Shown one piece after another: positions 38,530 to 50,095 of a stretch of 64,000 nucleotides of DNA; position 1 is the first letter of the stretch, and each line of letters opens with the position of its first letter. The stretch is from Bugula neritina. Its lineage: Eukaryota > Bryozoa > Gymnolaemata > Cheilostomatida > Bugulidae. The translations under genes and the position numbers were made by a program. Location: the NCBI GenBank assembly GCA_964035545.1, contig OZ037768.1, positions 23,710,819 through 23,774,818 of the forward strand, in the 5' to 3' direction. The notes under the pieces were generated by a model. That model saw only the letters and a program-made list of their open reading frames with translations, made no database searches and was not told where the DNA came from.

Positions 38530-40751
38530 ATGACCTTAAAGGTAACTATGATTCTGCTATTACTCTGAGGAGCAACTTCTGAGTCAAAGCTTTGGGTCAT
38601 AATGATCTTTTAGCTATGTTTTGCACTTTGTCTAAATATGATAAAACTTGCAATGAAGTGAAGCTTCAATTGCTTTGCTCTTACTTTCCTGGAAAACATT
38701 TCACCCTCAGTATTGAATAGTATAAAATGAGTAAAGGACTTCTGTAATGTTATTGTCATCATTGCAATTATTGTGTTATACCTTGCACTATTTTTTGCAC
38801 TGTTTCTGAATTGTTTTGTATTTGCATTTACAGGTAACGTTTATTCTGGTTCCCGTAGTAACGGCTGTAGTTGCCATATTGCTGTACAGAAGGTCACATG
38901 ATGTAATCCCTGCCACTACAAAGACCTGTCAAGGAGAGCTGGAGAGATCAGTGTGTGTAGTCACGTCCGTCTGCTACCACCGAGATGACAAGTATGTCTA
39001 AGTTGACAAGTATGTCTAAGTTGACAAGTATGTCTAAGTTGACAAGTATGTCTAAGTTGACAAGTATGTCTAAGTTGACAAGTATGTCTAAGTTGACAAG
39101 TATGTCTAGCTAGATTTGTATTACAGTTATACAGATTTAATGTTGTGTTATAAAAATGAAAAGTTTAAGTGTTTTTTTTGTATTTATAACTACTATAACT
39201 ATCAAAGTAAAAAGCAGAGAAATATGATAAAATTATAATCTGTAAAGCTAATAGCCTAAGTTCTGATTATATTTGTATGAAAGCTATAGACTGTATTTCT
39301 CACCTTGTTGGTAGTTTGGTTTGAGGGATCTTAACAGAGTTATCTTCTCTTTACTGCCACACATAATTCATATTGTTAGTAGTTGTCTTATTTTTATTAT
39401 AATTTGTGTTACTAACTAATCACTATCTTTAGCCTTAGCGCTCAAATTTAAAATAAAATATCTCAGCTGTGTAACGAACCCTCAGTTACATTCTTTTAGT
39501 TAGTCGACTCCGAGAATAATTTTCATTATTAATATTTTTCAAATTAGAGTCCAAGTAAGGGAGCACAAATCTTAATTATAAATTGAATAGTAGGGAAATT
39601 AGTAATGGGTCTATAGTCTATACTGAATGCTTACTTCTCATTCCTGTAGAGATGCGACTCACAAACTCTACGGAACAGACTTACCAGACGCTCACCTGGA
39701 GAGTCTGGCTTACATAATAGCACCTAATGTCTTCCCACAATCCTTAGTATACCTGTCTGCACCTCCAGACGCGCAGTTGAACTCGCAGACGTTCTCACAG
39801 GAAATGGCGTTCCTCTTCACCAGGTTCAAACCCGACAACATAATGCATGTGTTTCACGATGACTTGCTGCCTCTTTATGCTGTGCTGTCGGAGGTTTTCC
39901 CCGACACCCAAGCGCCATTTCCTGTGCGACTTGTGTTCGCAGACGACTTTGGAGTTATGCCCCATGATGACTTGTACCAACTCCTCTCTTCGTACGACCT
40001 TACTTATGAGTCTCGTAGCCTGTGTTTCAGAGAAGTGATTGTGGGGTTCAACAAGAAGTCCCTCTGGTATCAGTACGGGTTTGCTTCCCCTCAGGGCCCC
40101 GTACCTCACAACAAGACTTATATCCAACACCTGATACACTCATTCAAAGCCTCAGTTTTTAACTCTACTGTGCCACAAGAGAACAACCAAGTATTGTTGT
40201 TCAGCAGATCTGAGTCTAGGCTGATCTTGAATGAAGCGCAACTCAGCCTTAGCTTGGCCCAAAAACTCGGCGCTTCAGTCAGGACTTTGGATCTGGAGGT
40301 ACATTTCGTACAGGAAGTGCTGGCTGAAGTGTCAAGGACTAGTCTAGTGGTGGGCATGCACGGCTCAATGTTCATCAGCCTGTTGTGGGCCGCACCAAAC
40401 ACAAAGGTGTTGGAGTTATTCCCCTACGCTGTGCCGCATGATCAGTACACTCCCTACAAGACGCTGGCTGGTATACTAGACTTGGAATATGTCGCCTGGA
40501 CCAACACCGAGCTGAGTCATACTGTCGGCCATATTGATTATCCTCGGGAGTACGGCGGGCTACTCCATCTGCAGCCTGAGCTCCAAGAAGAGATTGTTGA
40601 GCAGAAGGTGGTGCCACCCCATCTGTGTTGTGACGACCCGTCTTGGCTCTATCACATATACCAGGATACTGTGGTTAATGTGACCCAAATACTTGACCTT
40701 GTTTGTAAGTTAACTTCCTGTTTGTTATGTGTGGCTGTAGTTTATACATGA
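38530..40751 (+). CDS. POMGNT2: POMGNT2, protein O-mannose beta-1,4-N-acetylglucosaminyltransferase
   Basis: Exons: 38530-38541 (tentative), 38834-38991, 39650 to 40704 or 40751. The enzyme, a GT61-family type II membrane protein of the ER, adds GlcNAc to O-mannose on alpha-dystroglycan. The proposed start MTLK joins VTFILVPVVTAVVAILLYRR, a signal anchor (residues 5-24), in phase. The catalytic region contains FKPDNIMHVFHDDLLPLYA, SLWYQYGFASPQGPV, RLILNEAQLSLSLAQ, VVGMHGSMFISLLW, LELFPYAVPHDQYTPYKTLA, LEYVAWTN and HLCCDDPSWLYHIYQDT, all matching human POMGNT2 closely. After QILDLV the frame runs through a strong GTAAGT donor (40705) to a stop at 40749-40751, giving 423 aa if unspliced. The C-terminal fibronectin III domain of vertebrate POMGNT2 is not seen. 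A candidate next exon (about 40794-40853, LPYTVESLPILPVTKVNSFK) joins only from a weaker GTTTGT donor at 40701. The 3' end and exon 1 are uncertain; the family is not. Confidence 0.92.
38986..39109. repeat. 18-bp tandem array that copies the POMGNT2 intron 2 donor
   Basis: Seven head-to-tail copies of 'gacaagtatgtctaagtt'. The first straddles the exon/intron border (GACAA|GTATGT at 38991/38992), so each later copy repeats the same last exon bases and donor. Confidence 0.95.
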
Positions 40752-42302
40752 AAAGTATGGCTTCTATTGATCGGAGTTGTCTACTTTTTAGAGTTGCCTT
40801 ACACCGTGGAATCCTTACCAATATTGCCTGTCACTAAGGTCAACAGTTTCAAGGTATTTTTTGTACTTCCAAAACGCATTTATTATAGAATTTCATATTT
40901 CAAAAAATGTATTCTGTTTTAGCGAGAATTTAGTTTCTAGTGTCATAGAGCCGGTATCTGTTAATTGTTTTAGATAGATTACCTTTCTATACTATAGAGT
41001 TAGAATATGCATGACAGTGTGTTGTGTGTATCTAAGTTAGTAGGTAGTAGAATTTATTATCCCTCACCATTCGTGTGATACAAGCTAATCTTATTATCAG
41101 TTTATCTTTCAGTATATCTGTCAACACATCTGTCTACACATCTGTCAACATATCTGTCAACACATCTGTCTACACATCTGTCAACACATCTGTCTACACA
41201 TCTGTCAACATATCTGTCAACACATCTGTCTACACATCTGTCTACACATCTGTCTACATATCTGTCAACATATCTGTGTACACATCTGTCAGCTTGGTAC
41301 TTAAATATCTGTATCTATTTTCTTGCCTTTGAATCTGTCCATATTTGTTTTATCGTCAGTCTTTGTTGTTTTTTACTGCGGATGGAATAATCCAGAAAAG
41401 TCACACTTTATACCTCCGGCTGTCAATAATATTTATATACATACAAAACGCGGCACACTTACTTATTGATTTCGTTATTAGAGTAATAACAATATGATCT
41501 TTTATTCAATATCTAATCTAATAGACTATCCTAACACTTTGTGTCTTGCCTTTTAGCTAATACAGCACTGGTGATAATTCTCTCTTTGATACACAGCACT
41601 ATATTTCCTAGCTCTACTCTGGGTGAGTTGAATGTATATATGTTATTATAATCGAGTAATAGTAATATATAGTAGTGCTATGAGTGTATTTTTCTCCTAA
41701 AATTATTGTCTTCTATTCTTTTTGTGTGATTGTACTGATTATATTGTTCACATCATTTGTTAGTTTCCATTTTTATGTTTCATCAAATCTTATGTGTGAT
41801 CACTTTTTAGTTTTGGTTGGAAGCTTCGCTTTTCAAATTTTGCATAAATCACAAAAAGTTTATGTTGGACAGCGGAAGTTTTGAAATGTTGCCAAATATG
41901 CTGGATGGTGTAAAACACTTCTCTATCTTTGTTTTATCTAAGGCCTAATTACGTGTTCCATTATAAAGCACAAAAGGTGTGTCACAATGAGCGGGAATTC
42001 ACTCGGGAATTGATGTGTAAATCAATTATGTTTAGTTGGCAGTTAGTCCTCTGTCCAATGAAGATACAACACTTAGAGTAGATTAGTCAGTGAAAGATTC
42101 CTAAGTGACTTAACTGTATAAACCCATTACACATCTGCTCTACTGTGTATGCCAAGTGTTCATTCATTATCTAACTCTGCATTCACAAGTTTATTAAGGA
42201 ATTCATTCAATGTGAACTGTTATATTGTTCAGCTACAAGGGATTCCTTCCTCAGTGAGCTGAGTCTATTTCAGCAGTTTACTGGATAGGGCACACACTGA
42301 AG
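40752..42302. other. Region between POMGNT2 and the next + strand gene
   Basis: It holds the POMGNT2 3' end, possibly with one more exon near 40794-40853, a 12-bp minisatellite (41095-41292), and a 66-bp exon-like hydrophobic segment at 41557-41622 that does not fit in phase with neighbouring exons. Confidence 0.45.
41095..41292. repeat. 12-bp minisatellite (acatctgtcaac / acatctgtctac)
   Basis: About 16 copies of a 12-bp unit alternate between 'catctgtcaaca' and 'catctgtctaca'. It creates a spurious open frame of SVNTSVYT repeats; there is no gene here. Confidence 0.95.
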
Positions 42303-45294
42303 ATGCACCGTAATGATAGTCAAGGGAGTGAAGTTCATAGGGCTAAGTTGAGTAAACTCAGAGAAGAGTGGTTGGGTCGGGAGATGGCAAACCTTCTGGA
42401 ACCTTCCAGTCATAGAAAGGTAGATAAGTGACTTTTCTACTTGTCTATTGTTACGCATTATATTGTACTACAGTTGATATCACAGTGTCATACGTGAACA
42501 CTCATTTTGGGTCAATTTCCTATTTCAGACTTATCGTGACTTAAATGAAGCTCTGTACTAAAACTTCAACTTAATGACTTAAGCGTTTGTCTTTAGACCA
42601 CAAGTAGTACCAAGTGTTTGTCTATACTCTGTACCCAAACTGCTGTAACCTTTCCATACTGTGTGGTGTAGATGGCAAGTACAGCCAGCACCTCTGACTC
42701 TGGACTTGGTCTCAGTCCTTTCGAGGATATAACATACCCACAGGAAGTGATGCTGCCTTCCCATAATGCTCAGTATGGAGCCCACGCTGCCGCACATGGG
42801 TATGGCTGGTAGACCTTTCTCCCACTATTAATACATATATATTGCTGTTATATCTTTAGTCATAGCTAACTAAGGGATATTTTTATTAAGAAATATTGAT
42901 GAAAATGTTTGGGTGTTCAAAATTGTAGTGAGTTTTCATTTTTACTACATGTTAGGGTAGTGAGATAATGGTGAATGTATTTTATTATTCATATCCAAAA
43001 GGTATTCTAATCATGTTTAACTTAATAAGATTTTCTGTGCTGCCATTTATACTGGAATGTTTCAAACATTCCATCAGTTGGCATATCGCCGTGCACCATC
43101 TGTGGTTAGTTGTTCGTGTAGCCTCGGGGTTTGGCTGGTAATTGATTATTGAGTTCAGGAGTTATGTCATGGCAAGCATTTCTCTCCTGAGACTGCTTGC
43201 TGCTGTTGCACTGAATGTGTCATAATGAAGGCAGCGCTGCCGTGGAAAGTTTATTGACTTAATTACGATGACGCGATGATTCACGGCCACGAAGTTGCTA
43301 ACAACTAAATTGAATATTAGAGAATGTGTGATGCGTTGTGTAATTGAAATATGAGCTAGAATGTGTTCACATTCACAGAATCTGAACTTTATTTTGCTGA
43401 CTTTGGCAGCGTATGTAAATAGTAACACCTCCGTCAGTTTGCTGTGCTCATGAAACTGTAAAATCTTAATTTGTCATACATAGAGGATGCTTGGTTTGCT
43501 CAGCCTACTATTTGATAATCTAAATTCTCTAAATTGTTTACTGCTAAAGTTATTAGCTAATTGCCAGTAATTAAATACTTTAGTTACCTTTGCCCTCGAA
43601 TAATAACATCGCAAAACCACTACCTTGCAATGTGTGTCAAAGATATCTACTAAATAATATAAGCTGACATATTGTGGAGTTGCCATCTCACTTTACTCTA
43701 ATATAGTATTCCGTTAATATTCCACTCAATTTATTAGTTTGTTTATATTCCTACGTGATTTTACAGGACTAGGTTAGCAGCTAATAACCAGATACACATG
43801 AATTGTAATAATTGGAATGGCTGTTAATTAATGTAATATATTTATCACTTTGAGTGGTGCACTTATTTCATTGAAACAATCAGTTGATATATTGTAATTA
43901 TGCTAATTGTTGAAAATTTAATTAGTGTAAATAATTAACATTGTTTGGTCAGTTTTCATGTCTTTAGAAACAAATTATTGGGTATGTTTATTATTTTTAG
44001 AATAACTATTAATAGCTCATGTTGTCTAATGAATGCTAACAAATGAGCATGAAGGTGAAGGTCATTATGAAGCACTAGTTTTAAGAATAAATAGCGCCAA
44101 ATTTCCCGCCTGCTAAAGACGAGAGTTGATATGTTGTAGGCTGCTGTCAGAGGAAGTGCTAGTTGCGACGATTCAGAGTGAGGCTGAGACGAGTCAGTAC
44201 ATTGTGGACATGCTGGCCTCCACACAGACGATGAGACGGAGGAAGCAGCAGTACGATGAGTCACAGCTGACGTACAGAAGGCGGGGTTTAGTCGCTCGAC
44301 AGACGCTGTACACGAGCTCTCCGCCTGCCCCCAAGCAGTCAGTGTGGGGGGAGATGTTTGATAAGATGTTGAACAAACTGAAGGGTATTGAGACTGGCTC
44401 AGAGAGTGAAGGGGACGGGGGAGGTAACTCCCTACCACGTGACTGTACTGAGAGCTGGTCAGCTGGCTACAGCAACACGGAGTATCATCTGGAGAGCCAC
44501 AGCGGCGAGGCTGCAGATTACACCTGGGTCAGCACTATAGCAGTTGTCTCCCCGTCCCGGAGTCAATTAGACAATGAGGTGAATTCTGAGCCTTCCGCTT
44601 TAATATCACAGGAAATGACCTCACAGGAAGTGACCTTACAGGACGGTAAGAAGGAGGGGCTGGCTGACCCGTCAGACTCTGCTGCCTACTGGGAAGAAAA
44701 CTGGAATGATGAGTCATCGACCAGCTCTCACGTAGAGTATTGCGAGGGATGCAGCGGGCAGAAAACTCCCAACTCTGAAGGAAACGTGATTCCAACTTTC
44801 TGCTACAAAAACCAGAACTGCGCGAGTTTTGACAGATCATTGAAAGAGCAACCTTCACCTCTGGACGGCCTTCAGAGTATAACTTTCCGCCGGCCGGATT
44901 TATTATCTTTGCAGCTGCCGATGTCTCCAATCAGAAAGACCGACAGCAGTAAGTATTCTTGATAGTGTTAGTTAATAGTGTAGAGTTTCCAGAGTATTCT
45001 ATTTGAGTCACGTCACTGTGTTGAAGGTTTTCTAACAATTTTAACATTTAACGTTGTTAAATTTAATGTTTAGATTTTATTTTAGAAGTGACCAAATTTC
45101 TTTTGACATGCACCTAAAACTCTATGTCTGTATAGTGCATATGCTGTATGATTGTAGATAGTGATGTGTGGATAGAACAGTCCGAGACTATCTCTAACAC
45201 CCCCAGTGCTTTTGTAACAAAGAGTCATAGCTCTCAGTCTAAATCATTCACTTCTGTCTGGAAACGCATCAAGAAGTTGTTTAGTAACCGCTGA
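42303..45294 (+). CDS. Unidentified four-exon gene, acidic/Ser-rich protein with basic C-terminal helix
   Basis: Exons: 42303 (or 42272)-42419, 42672-42799, 44140-44948, 45158-45294. Phases agree at all three junctions, giving 396 aa from the first ATG (42303). The exon may extend in frame to an acceptor at 42271/42272, so an upstream exon is possible. Exon 1 gives a charged helix (VHRAKLSKLREEWLGREMAN). Exon 2 reads ASTSDSGLGLSPFEDITYPQ, with a DSG(X)3S sequence resembling a beta-TrCP phosphodegron. Exon 3 starts LLSEEVLVATIQSEAETSQY, then MRRRKQQYDESQLTYRRRG, then SVWGEMFDKMLNKLKG, followed by a long acidic Ser/Thr-rich low-complexity part. Exon 4 ends with a basic amphipathic helix, VWKRIKKLFSNR. 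I do not recognise the family. There is no signal peptide or membrane span in these exons. GC content and codon use in exon 3 are clearly coding-like against the AT-rich flanks. Confidence 0.75.
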
Positions 45295-46740
45295 CTATGT
45301 GATATAGTAATATTAATAAATTGTAATATAAGTAAGGCAGTAATATAACATTATAATAATGCAGTAATATAATAATATAGTATTATAATAATGCAGTAAT
45401 ATGTTATAATAATATAGTGGTATAATATAATAATATTGTAATAATATAATAATGCAGTAATATAATGATATCACACAATACTATAGTAGTACTACAGTAA
45501 TACATTAGTAAATTATTATAAACTAATGTATTATAAGGACACCCTAATGCTTGTATGATATTTTATATTGCTGTATTATTTTATTTTCATTTTTAGCTTA
45601 GATAAAAAATTCTGGTGCATTTTTAGCCAAAGTTCATATCTTTTGCATAAGAAACTCAATCATAGACTGAATAAATGTATATTCTAATGTTTAGATAATA
45701 TTACTATATATCTGAACATCCTTTACTAATGTTTTTTTATTTTCTGAATCATTTATTAACAGCAAGTTTTAATAAATCATCAGCAAATTGTTTTGAAATT
45801 GAAACACAATTTGAGGTTTTACATCAATCAATAGAATACAGAAGTACTTGACACATCTTCACTTTCAGTTACAATAATAAGTAATTTAAAGTAAACTTAC
45901 ATCTGTTTTCATTTTCAACATCCTGTCAACTTTTTGCGACCATTTAATTTCAATGGTGTAACATTTTCTACTTTTATAATAAATAATAATAGGATTTCAT
46001 ATAAATCCTTCCACAATTATAAAGTGTAGAAATATCAATCCAACACATAAAAATGTCCACTGTTCCTTCCCTAAGGCGTAAGTAATACCTCCAACCAAAA
46101 GGTTAAAGGCTAACTCCAACTGTTGCTTTTATTTCTCAATTTCCTAACTAAATGAGATGCAAATACAATACAAAAGTAGAAGCTGCACTAAGGAGAATGA
46201 AAGTAGAGTCAGCATCTTCAGATTCGCTGTGGGGGGGGGGATCAATTGTTTCTGTGTGATTAGCCAATAGAACTCATGGTAAATCCTGTGGAACAGGTAA
46301 ACTTCTCATCATAGATTTAGTCTGACATGTCTACAATCGTTAAAAGGATATTGTTTCAGTCTACCAAGGTTTTAACACTAGTAACAAGCAAAATACAACT
46401 AATAAATCAACCATTTTAAGTTAGTAAAGCTTAACCTGGTCAAATAATGCACAACCATAGAAATTAGAATTATTCCTCACTGCATTTGCTTTACAATGCA
46501 ATGCTGCAGCAAATAAATTGACAGGTTATATTGGTCTTACTCCCTCCCTGATGGGTATATTTCCTGAATGTATGTATTCACACACTGAAACTTTCATGCA
46601 AATCTCACTTCGTGCATCCAGGTCTGTAACTGAAACAACTAATGAGTTACAGCACGCTTTCATGAGCTGCAAGAGAGTACAATTCCTAAAACAGTGGATG
46701 TACATTATGATATACAATGTACCTGACTATGGAAATTCTC
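45295..46740. other. Intergenic region between two convergent genes
   Basis: It holds the 3' flanks of the unidentified + gene and the UNC93-like - gene. Positions 45300-45480 are imperfect 'taatataataatgcagtaa' repeats. A G-run lies near 46232. A minus-strand AATAAA complement (TTTATT) is present near 46130. No gene was recognised. Confidence 0.5.
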
Positions 46741-49700
46741 TCAAACCGCCTGTTTTTTTGGAATTAGCGGAGGTCTTCTATTAAAGTTTGAAGGCTTAGC
46801 GCTCCTCCCTCTCTGCATGCTTATTTGAAGGATTCTTAGCTTCAATTCGTTCATCAAATAGAAAAACTGCAAAAAGCAGAATTTGATATTGTTAGCAACA
46901 ATATGATGATTATTGTAGTTCTAAAATATTCATGGGTAGATGCCGTTATTGGGGTAATTTATAGGTCTTCATTTTGAGTGAGAAAGCAAACGAGAGACTA
47001 CAATGCAGATGTCATGTTTCTTATGCAGACATAGAATATGAATGTGCCAAAAGAAATGGCAAAACAGGAAATGTCTAGGCAACAGAAGTAGCTAGGCAAC
47101 AGGAAGTAATAGTAGCTAGGCAACAGGAAGTAGCTAGGCAACAGAAAATAGCTAGGTGAGAAATACTTACTTGCGCTAAGATAGCCGCAGCCAGCAGGAA
47201 GTAAAGTTTGGTATTCATACAGAGGTAGTTTTTGGTGCTGGCGGCCAGAAAATAGCCGGCTGCATGAAACAGGAAGTAGTTGGTGAACCCCTCCAACTTG
47301 TTTTCAGGCAGCACTAAGGCTATGAGAACTGTGAAATCATTGTAACTATGTTATTGTACTGTCAGGGTCACTGATCACAGTACACAGTATTTTTACTTCT
47401 GCTACCAAGGACTGAAGGCAAAATTTTAACTTATAACTATAATATAATATGAGCACAATACACAAGTATAAGATATTATTATATAATATTTAAATGCAAG
47501 ATATAAATTTAAGGTATAAATGTGTATATAAAGTATAGCATACAAACCCGAAAGCTGCGTGCGCCATAGCATTGAGCACGCTCCAAGCAGAGCCATGCAG
47601 ACGTAGAATATGGCCACATTCTGCACGTGGACAGGAAGTACTATGAGAGTTATGATGACTGAGATCTGAAAGAGGCTGATGATAGTCATGCGGTACACTC
47701 TGTTCACCGAGTTGGCGGCAGCGGAGAGCAACAGACAGACAAAGCTGCCGAAGGCTCCGTAACAGATGAGTGCTGACTCTATGTGGGCAGCAAATCCGAA
47801 GCAGTGAATGTTCACCTGTAAATGAGACAATGTTAGTATTGTCTGATCACACACAAAACATAAGTGCTATTATAAAATATTATACATTGTATATGGTGAG
47901 TAAATATCATGTATTTGTATAACTTCATTTGTTTTTTAAATTTAATAAGTTCTTGGAAAAAAAATTGAATTCTGTTTAAGTTTGTATATAATTGAGATGT
48001 TGGCAAAATTAAGTATAGTGAGTTAATGTTTTGCTTGTAATTCATAGAAATCGTCTAGCTAGTACATAGGAGAGAATAACTCCAAAGTATTATGCTACTT
48101 CTGAAATGTCAATTTTTAGCAAGCAATGTCATCTAAACACTAATTAGCAAACTTTAGTAATTAAACAGTCATTACCCTGGGTTTGAAAAGTTTAATCAAT
48201 ATAATTTAATAATAAACTAATATTTGGTCTCCAATTCTGATTACACAATATGCATTTGCGTGGCCTGCTGTCACAGTTTTCAATAACTAAATTAATTATT
48301 GTAACATTATATGATGCAGGCTTATGCGTGCTTATGTATGCTTATATCCATCATTTGATATTGGGTTATCTTGCTGCAAATCATTAAATTAAAAAATAAG
48401 AAATTTTTAGAAAGTTCATGAATTCAAATAGCTCTTGCTGTAGAAAAGAGAGATTTAATTTTATTATAAAAGTTTTTTATAAAAGTACATTGTATCTGGA
48501 AATATAAATGATATTATACATAATACAACTGACACACGCACACACACTCGCACGCACGCACACATGCACACACACACGCACACACTTGCACGCTCGCACG
48601 CACACACACACACAGTTGCACGCACGCTCGCACACACACTCACACACACACTCGCACACACACTTGCACACACACTCGCGCACACACACAACACACACTG
48701 TAAAGACATCGCCTGTCTGTTATTGATAGTTACAAAATGAAATTAATCCAAAGTATCATAATAAGATAAGAAAAACGTGGTAAGATTTATATCCTGAGAG
48801 ACATGATAATTCATTAGATTATTCTGCAGATGGTACGCATCATATCCTACAACTAAAGCAAATATGTGTCTATGATAGTTCACTCTACATATATTGTAAT
48901 ATGTAATGAAACTAAGCATTATATCAGCTTAAAAGCTGCTGCTACCACTACCACTAGTATCAGTACTACTAATTCTAGTACTACTACTTCTAGTACTACT
49001 ACCTCTAGTACTACTACCACTAGTACTACTACCTCTAGTACTACTACCTCTAGTACTACTACCTCTAGTACTACTACCACCAGTACTACCACTACTCACC
49101 AGGATGAAATCTGAGAAGATGTATCCTTCAATGAGGCCGTTGTAAGTCATACAAGGAACGAGGAGCCCACATTTCCACAACGCAACGAGCTTCACCTGGA
49201 CAAGCAGGGGTTGTCTGACCTTGAATGTAGCGCATTTCATCATCCAGTAGCTGACGGCTATGCACAAGAAGACAGCCATTAGTCCACACACCACGTATGC
49301 AGGCATCACCTCAGATTGGGAACTCTGTACATGTGTGGGTACTGTATTATTTGTAAGAATTAGACAATCGTCAGAATTGTCCCCACTACATCGGGCAACT
49401 ATGGAAATGTTGATGATATTGTAGGTCAAGAATGAGTTTTGCGTTTCCTTCTTAACAAAATATATATTAAATACACTAGCAATTACATAACTGAAATGTG
49501 GTAGACCGTGAAATATAGCAAAAGATGTTTGTAAAAGTTGTTTGTGTGTGGGAGTTGTTGTCTTCTGGCTTTGCTGTTTGCAAGCGTCTGCAACTGCGTA
49601 AGACAGCACTGACAGAAGGATGTTTATACTAGCAGTGTTCAGTAGAGAGAATACGATGCTTGTCCAGTATGCCGACAGCACGTAGCTCACAACTATACCG

Positions 49701-50095
49701 CCAGCATACACAAAGCTACACAACGTAGTCAGTGCTGTCACAGGGACATGCTGGTAGAGTACACCTGAAATAAGGTTGGCAAATGCTGCCCCAACTAACA
49801 CCATTGACTCACATATGATGCCACAGCTGGACAACTGGCGGTCATTTTGATACACAAACAACTTGTAATGGTGGCTGGCTAATAACTGAAAGAAAAGTGA
49901 CAGTGCGACTAGAAACGCCTTCGAGTGTAGTCCGAGGTTTCTACAGCAATTTCTTTCCCTCCAGCGAACTTTGAAACTGCTTTCAACTACTTCCTGTTTT
50001 AACTGAACTTTCTCCGAGTGTATTTCCTGCTTTGGGTGGACATCGACAGACGTTTCCTGTTCAAACTGTACTTGTCTACTAGCGTTCTTCGCCAT
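46741..50095 (-). CDS. UNC93-like major facilitator superfamily membrane protein, four exons
   Basis: Exons, in gene order: 50095-49100, 47815-47548, 47328-47171, 46866-46741. Phases agree; 515 aa. The N-terminal 55 residues are polar with EQE/KQE-rich repeats, then many hydrophobic segments follow. Recognisable UNC93A-type positions are a Cys-bounded lumenal loop with an N-glycosylation-like stretch (ARCSGDNSDDCLILTNNT), the central CMTYNGLIEGYIFSDF (UNC93: 'YSGLQQGFLSSEYT'), then ICYGAFGSFVCLLLSAAANS, YVCMALLGACSMLWRTQLSG and ENKLEGFTNYFLFHAAGYFL (UNC93: 'KEAAFANYRLWEALGFVIAF'). A short basic cytosolic tail ends at a TGA (46743-46741). UNC93 proteins are multi-pass; UNC93B1 moves Toll-like receptors and UNC93A-like proteins affect ion channels. 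Which role applies here is unknown. Intron 1 (1.3 kb) holds a CA-rich microsatellite and a donor-adjacent minisatellite. Confidence 0.88.
47071..47155. repeat. Short tandem repeat near the start of UNC93-like intron 3
   Basis: Four to five copies of 'aggcaacaggaagtagct' variants lie about ten bases inside the intron from the donor of exon 47328-47171. Confidence 0.85.
48530..48700. repeat. CA/GCACACA microsatellite in UNC93-like intron 1
   Basis: About 170 bases of interrupted (CA)n with 'gcacgca' and 'actcg' interruptions. It causes spurious open frames on both strands (VCVCAC and HTHTRT runs). Confidence 0.95.
48945..49093. repeat. 15-bp minisatellite abutting the UNC93-like intron 1 donor
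   Basis: About ten copies of 'tctagtactactacc' end directly at the donor of exon 50095-49100 (actcac, 49094-49099). On the gene strand the intron starts GTGAGTAGTGGTAGTACTGG and passes straight into the array. The frame stays open into it as Gly-Ser-Ser-Thr-Arg repeats. Confidence 0.93.

Noticed and set aside
38502-38710. Open frame MATPSLAKQYDLKGNYDSAI, with one stop, continuing to about 38710
   Set aside because: It might be a decayed mobile-element fragment, but I recognise no family. It also overlaps the proposed POMGNT2 start MTLK, which is why that start is marked tentative.
41075-41332. 85-codon SVNTSVYT repeat frame
   Set aside because: It is the translation of a 12-bp minisatellite; there is no conserved flank or homology.
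41557-41622. 66-bp exon-like segment (NTALVIILSLIHSTIFPS) with acceptor and GTGAGT donor
   Set aside because: Its phase does not fit POMGNT2 or the gene at 42303-45294 by any junction I could build. It could be an alternative exon, but support is too weak.
48464-48726. Overlapping Cys/Val- and His/Thr-rich open frames
   Set aside because: They are translations of the CA-rich microsatellite in UNC93-like intron 1.
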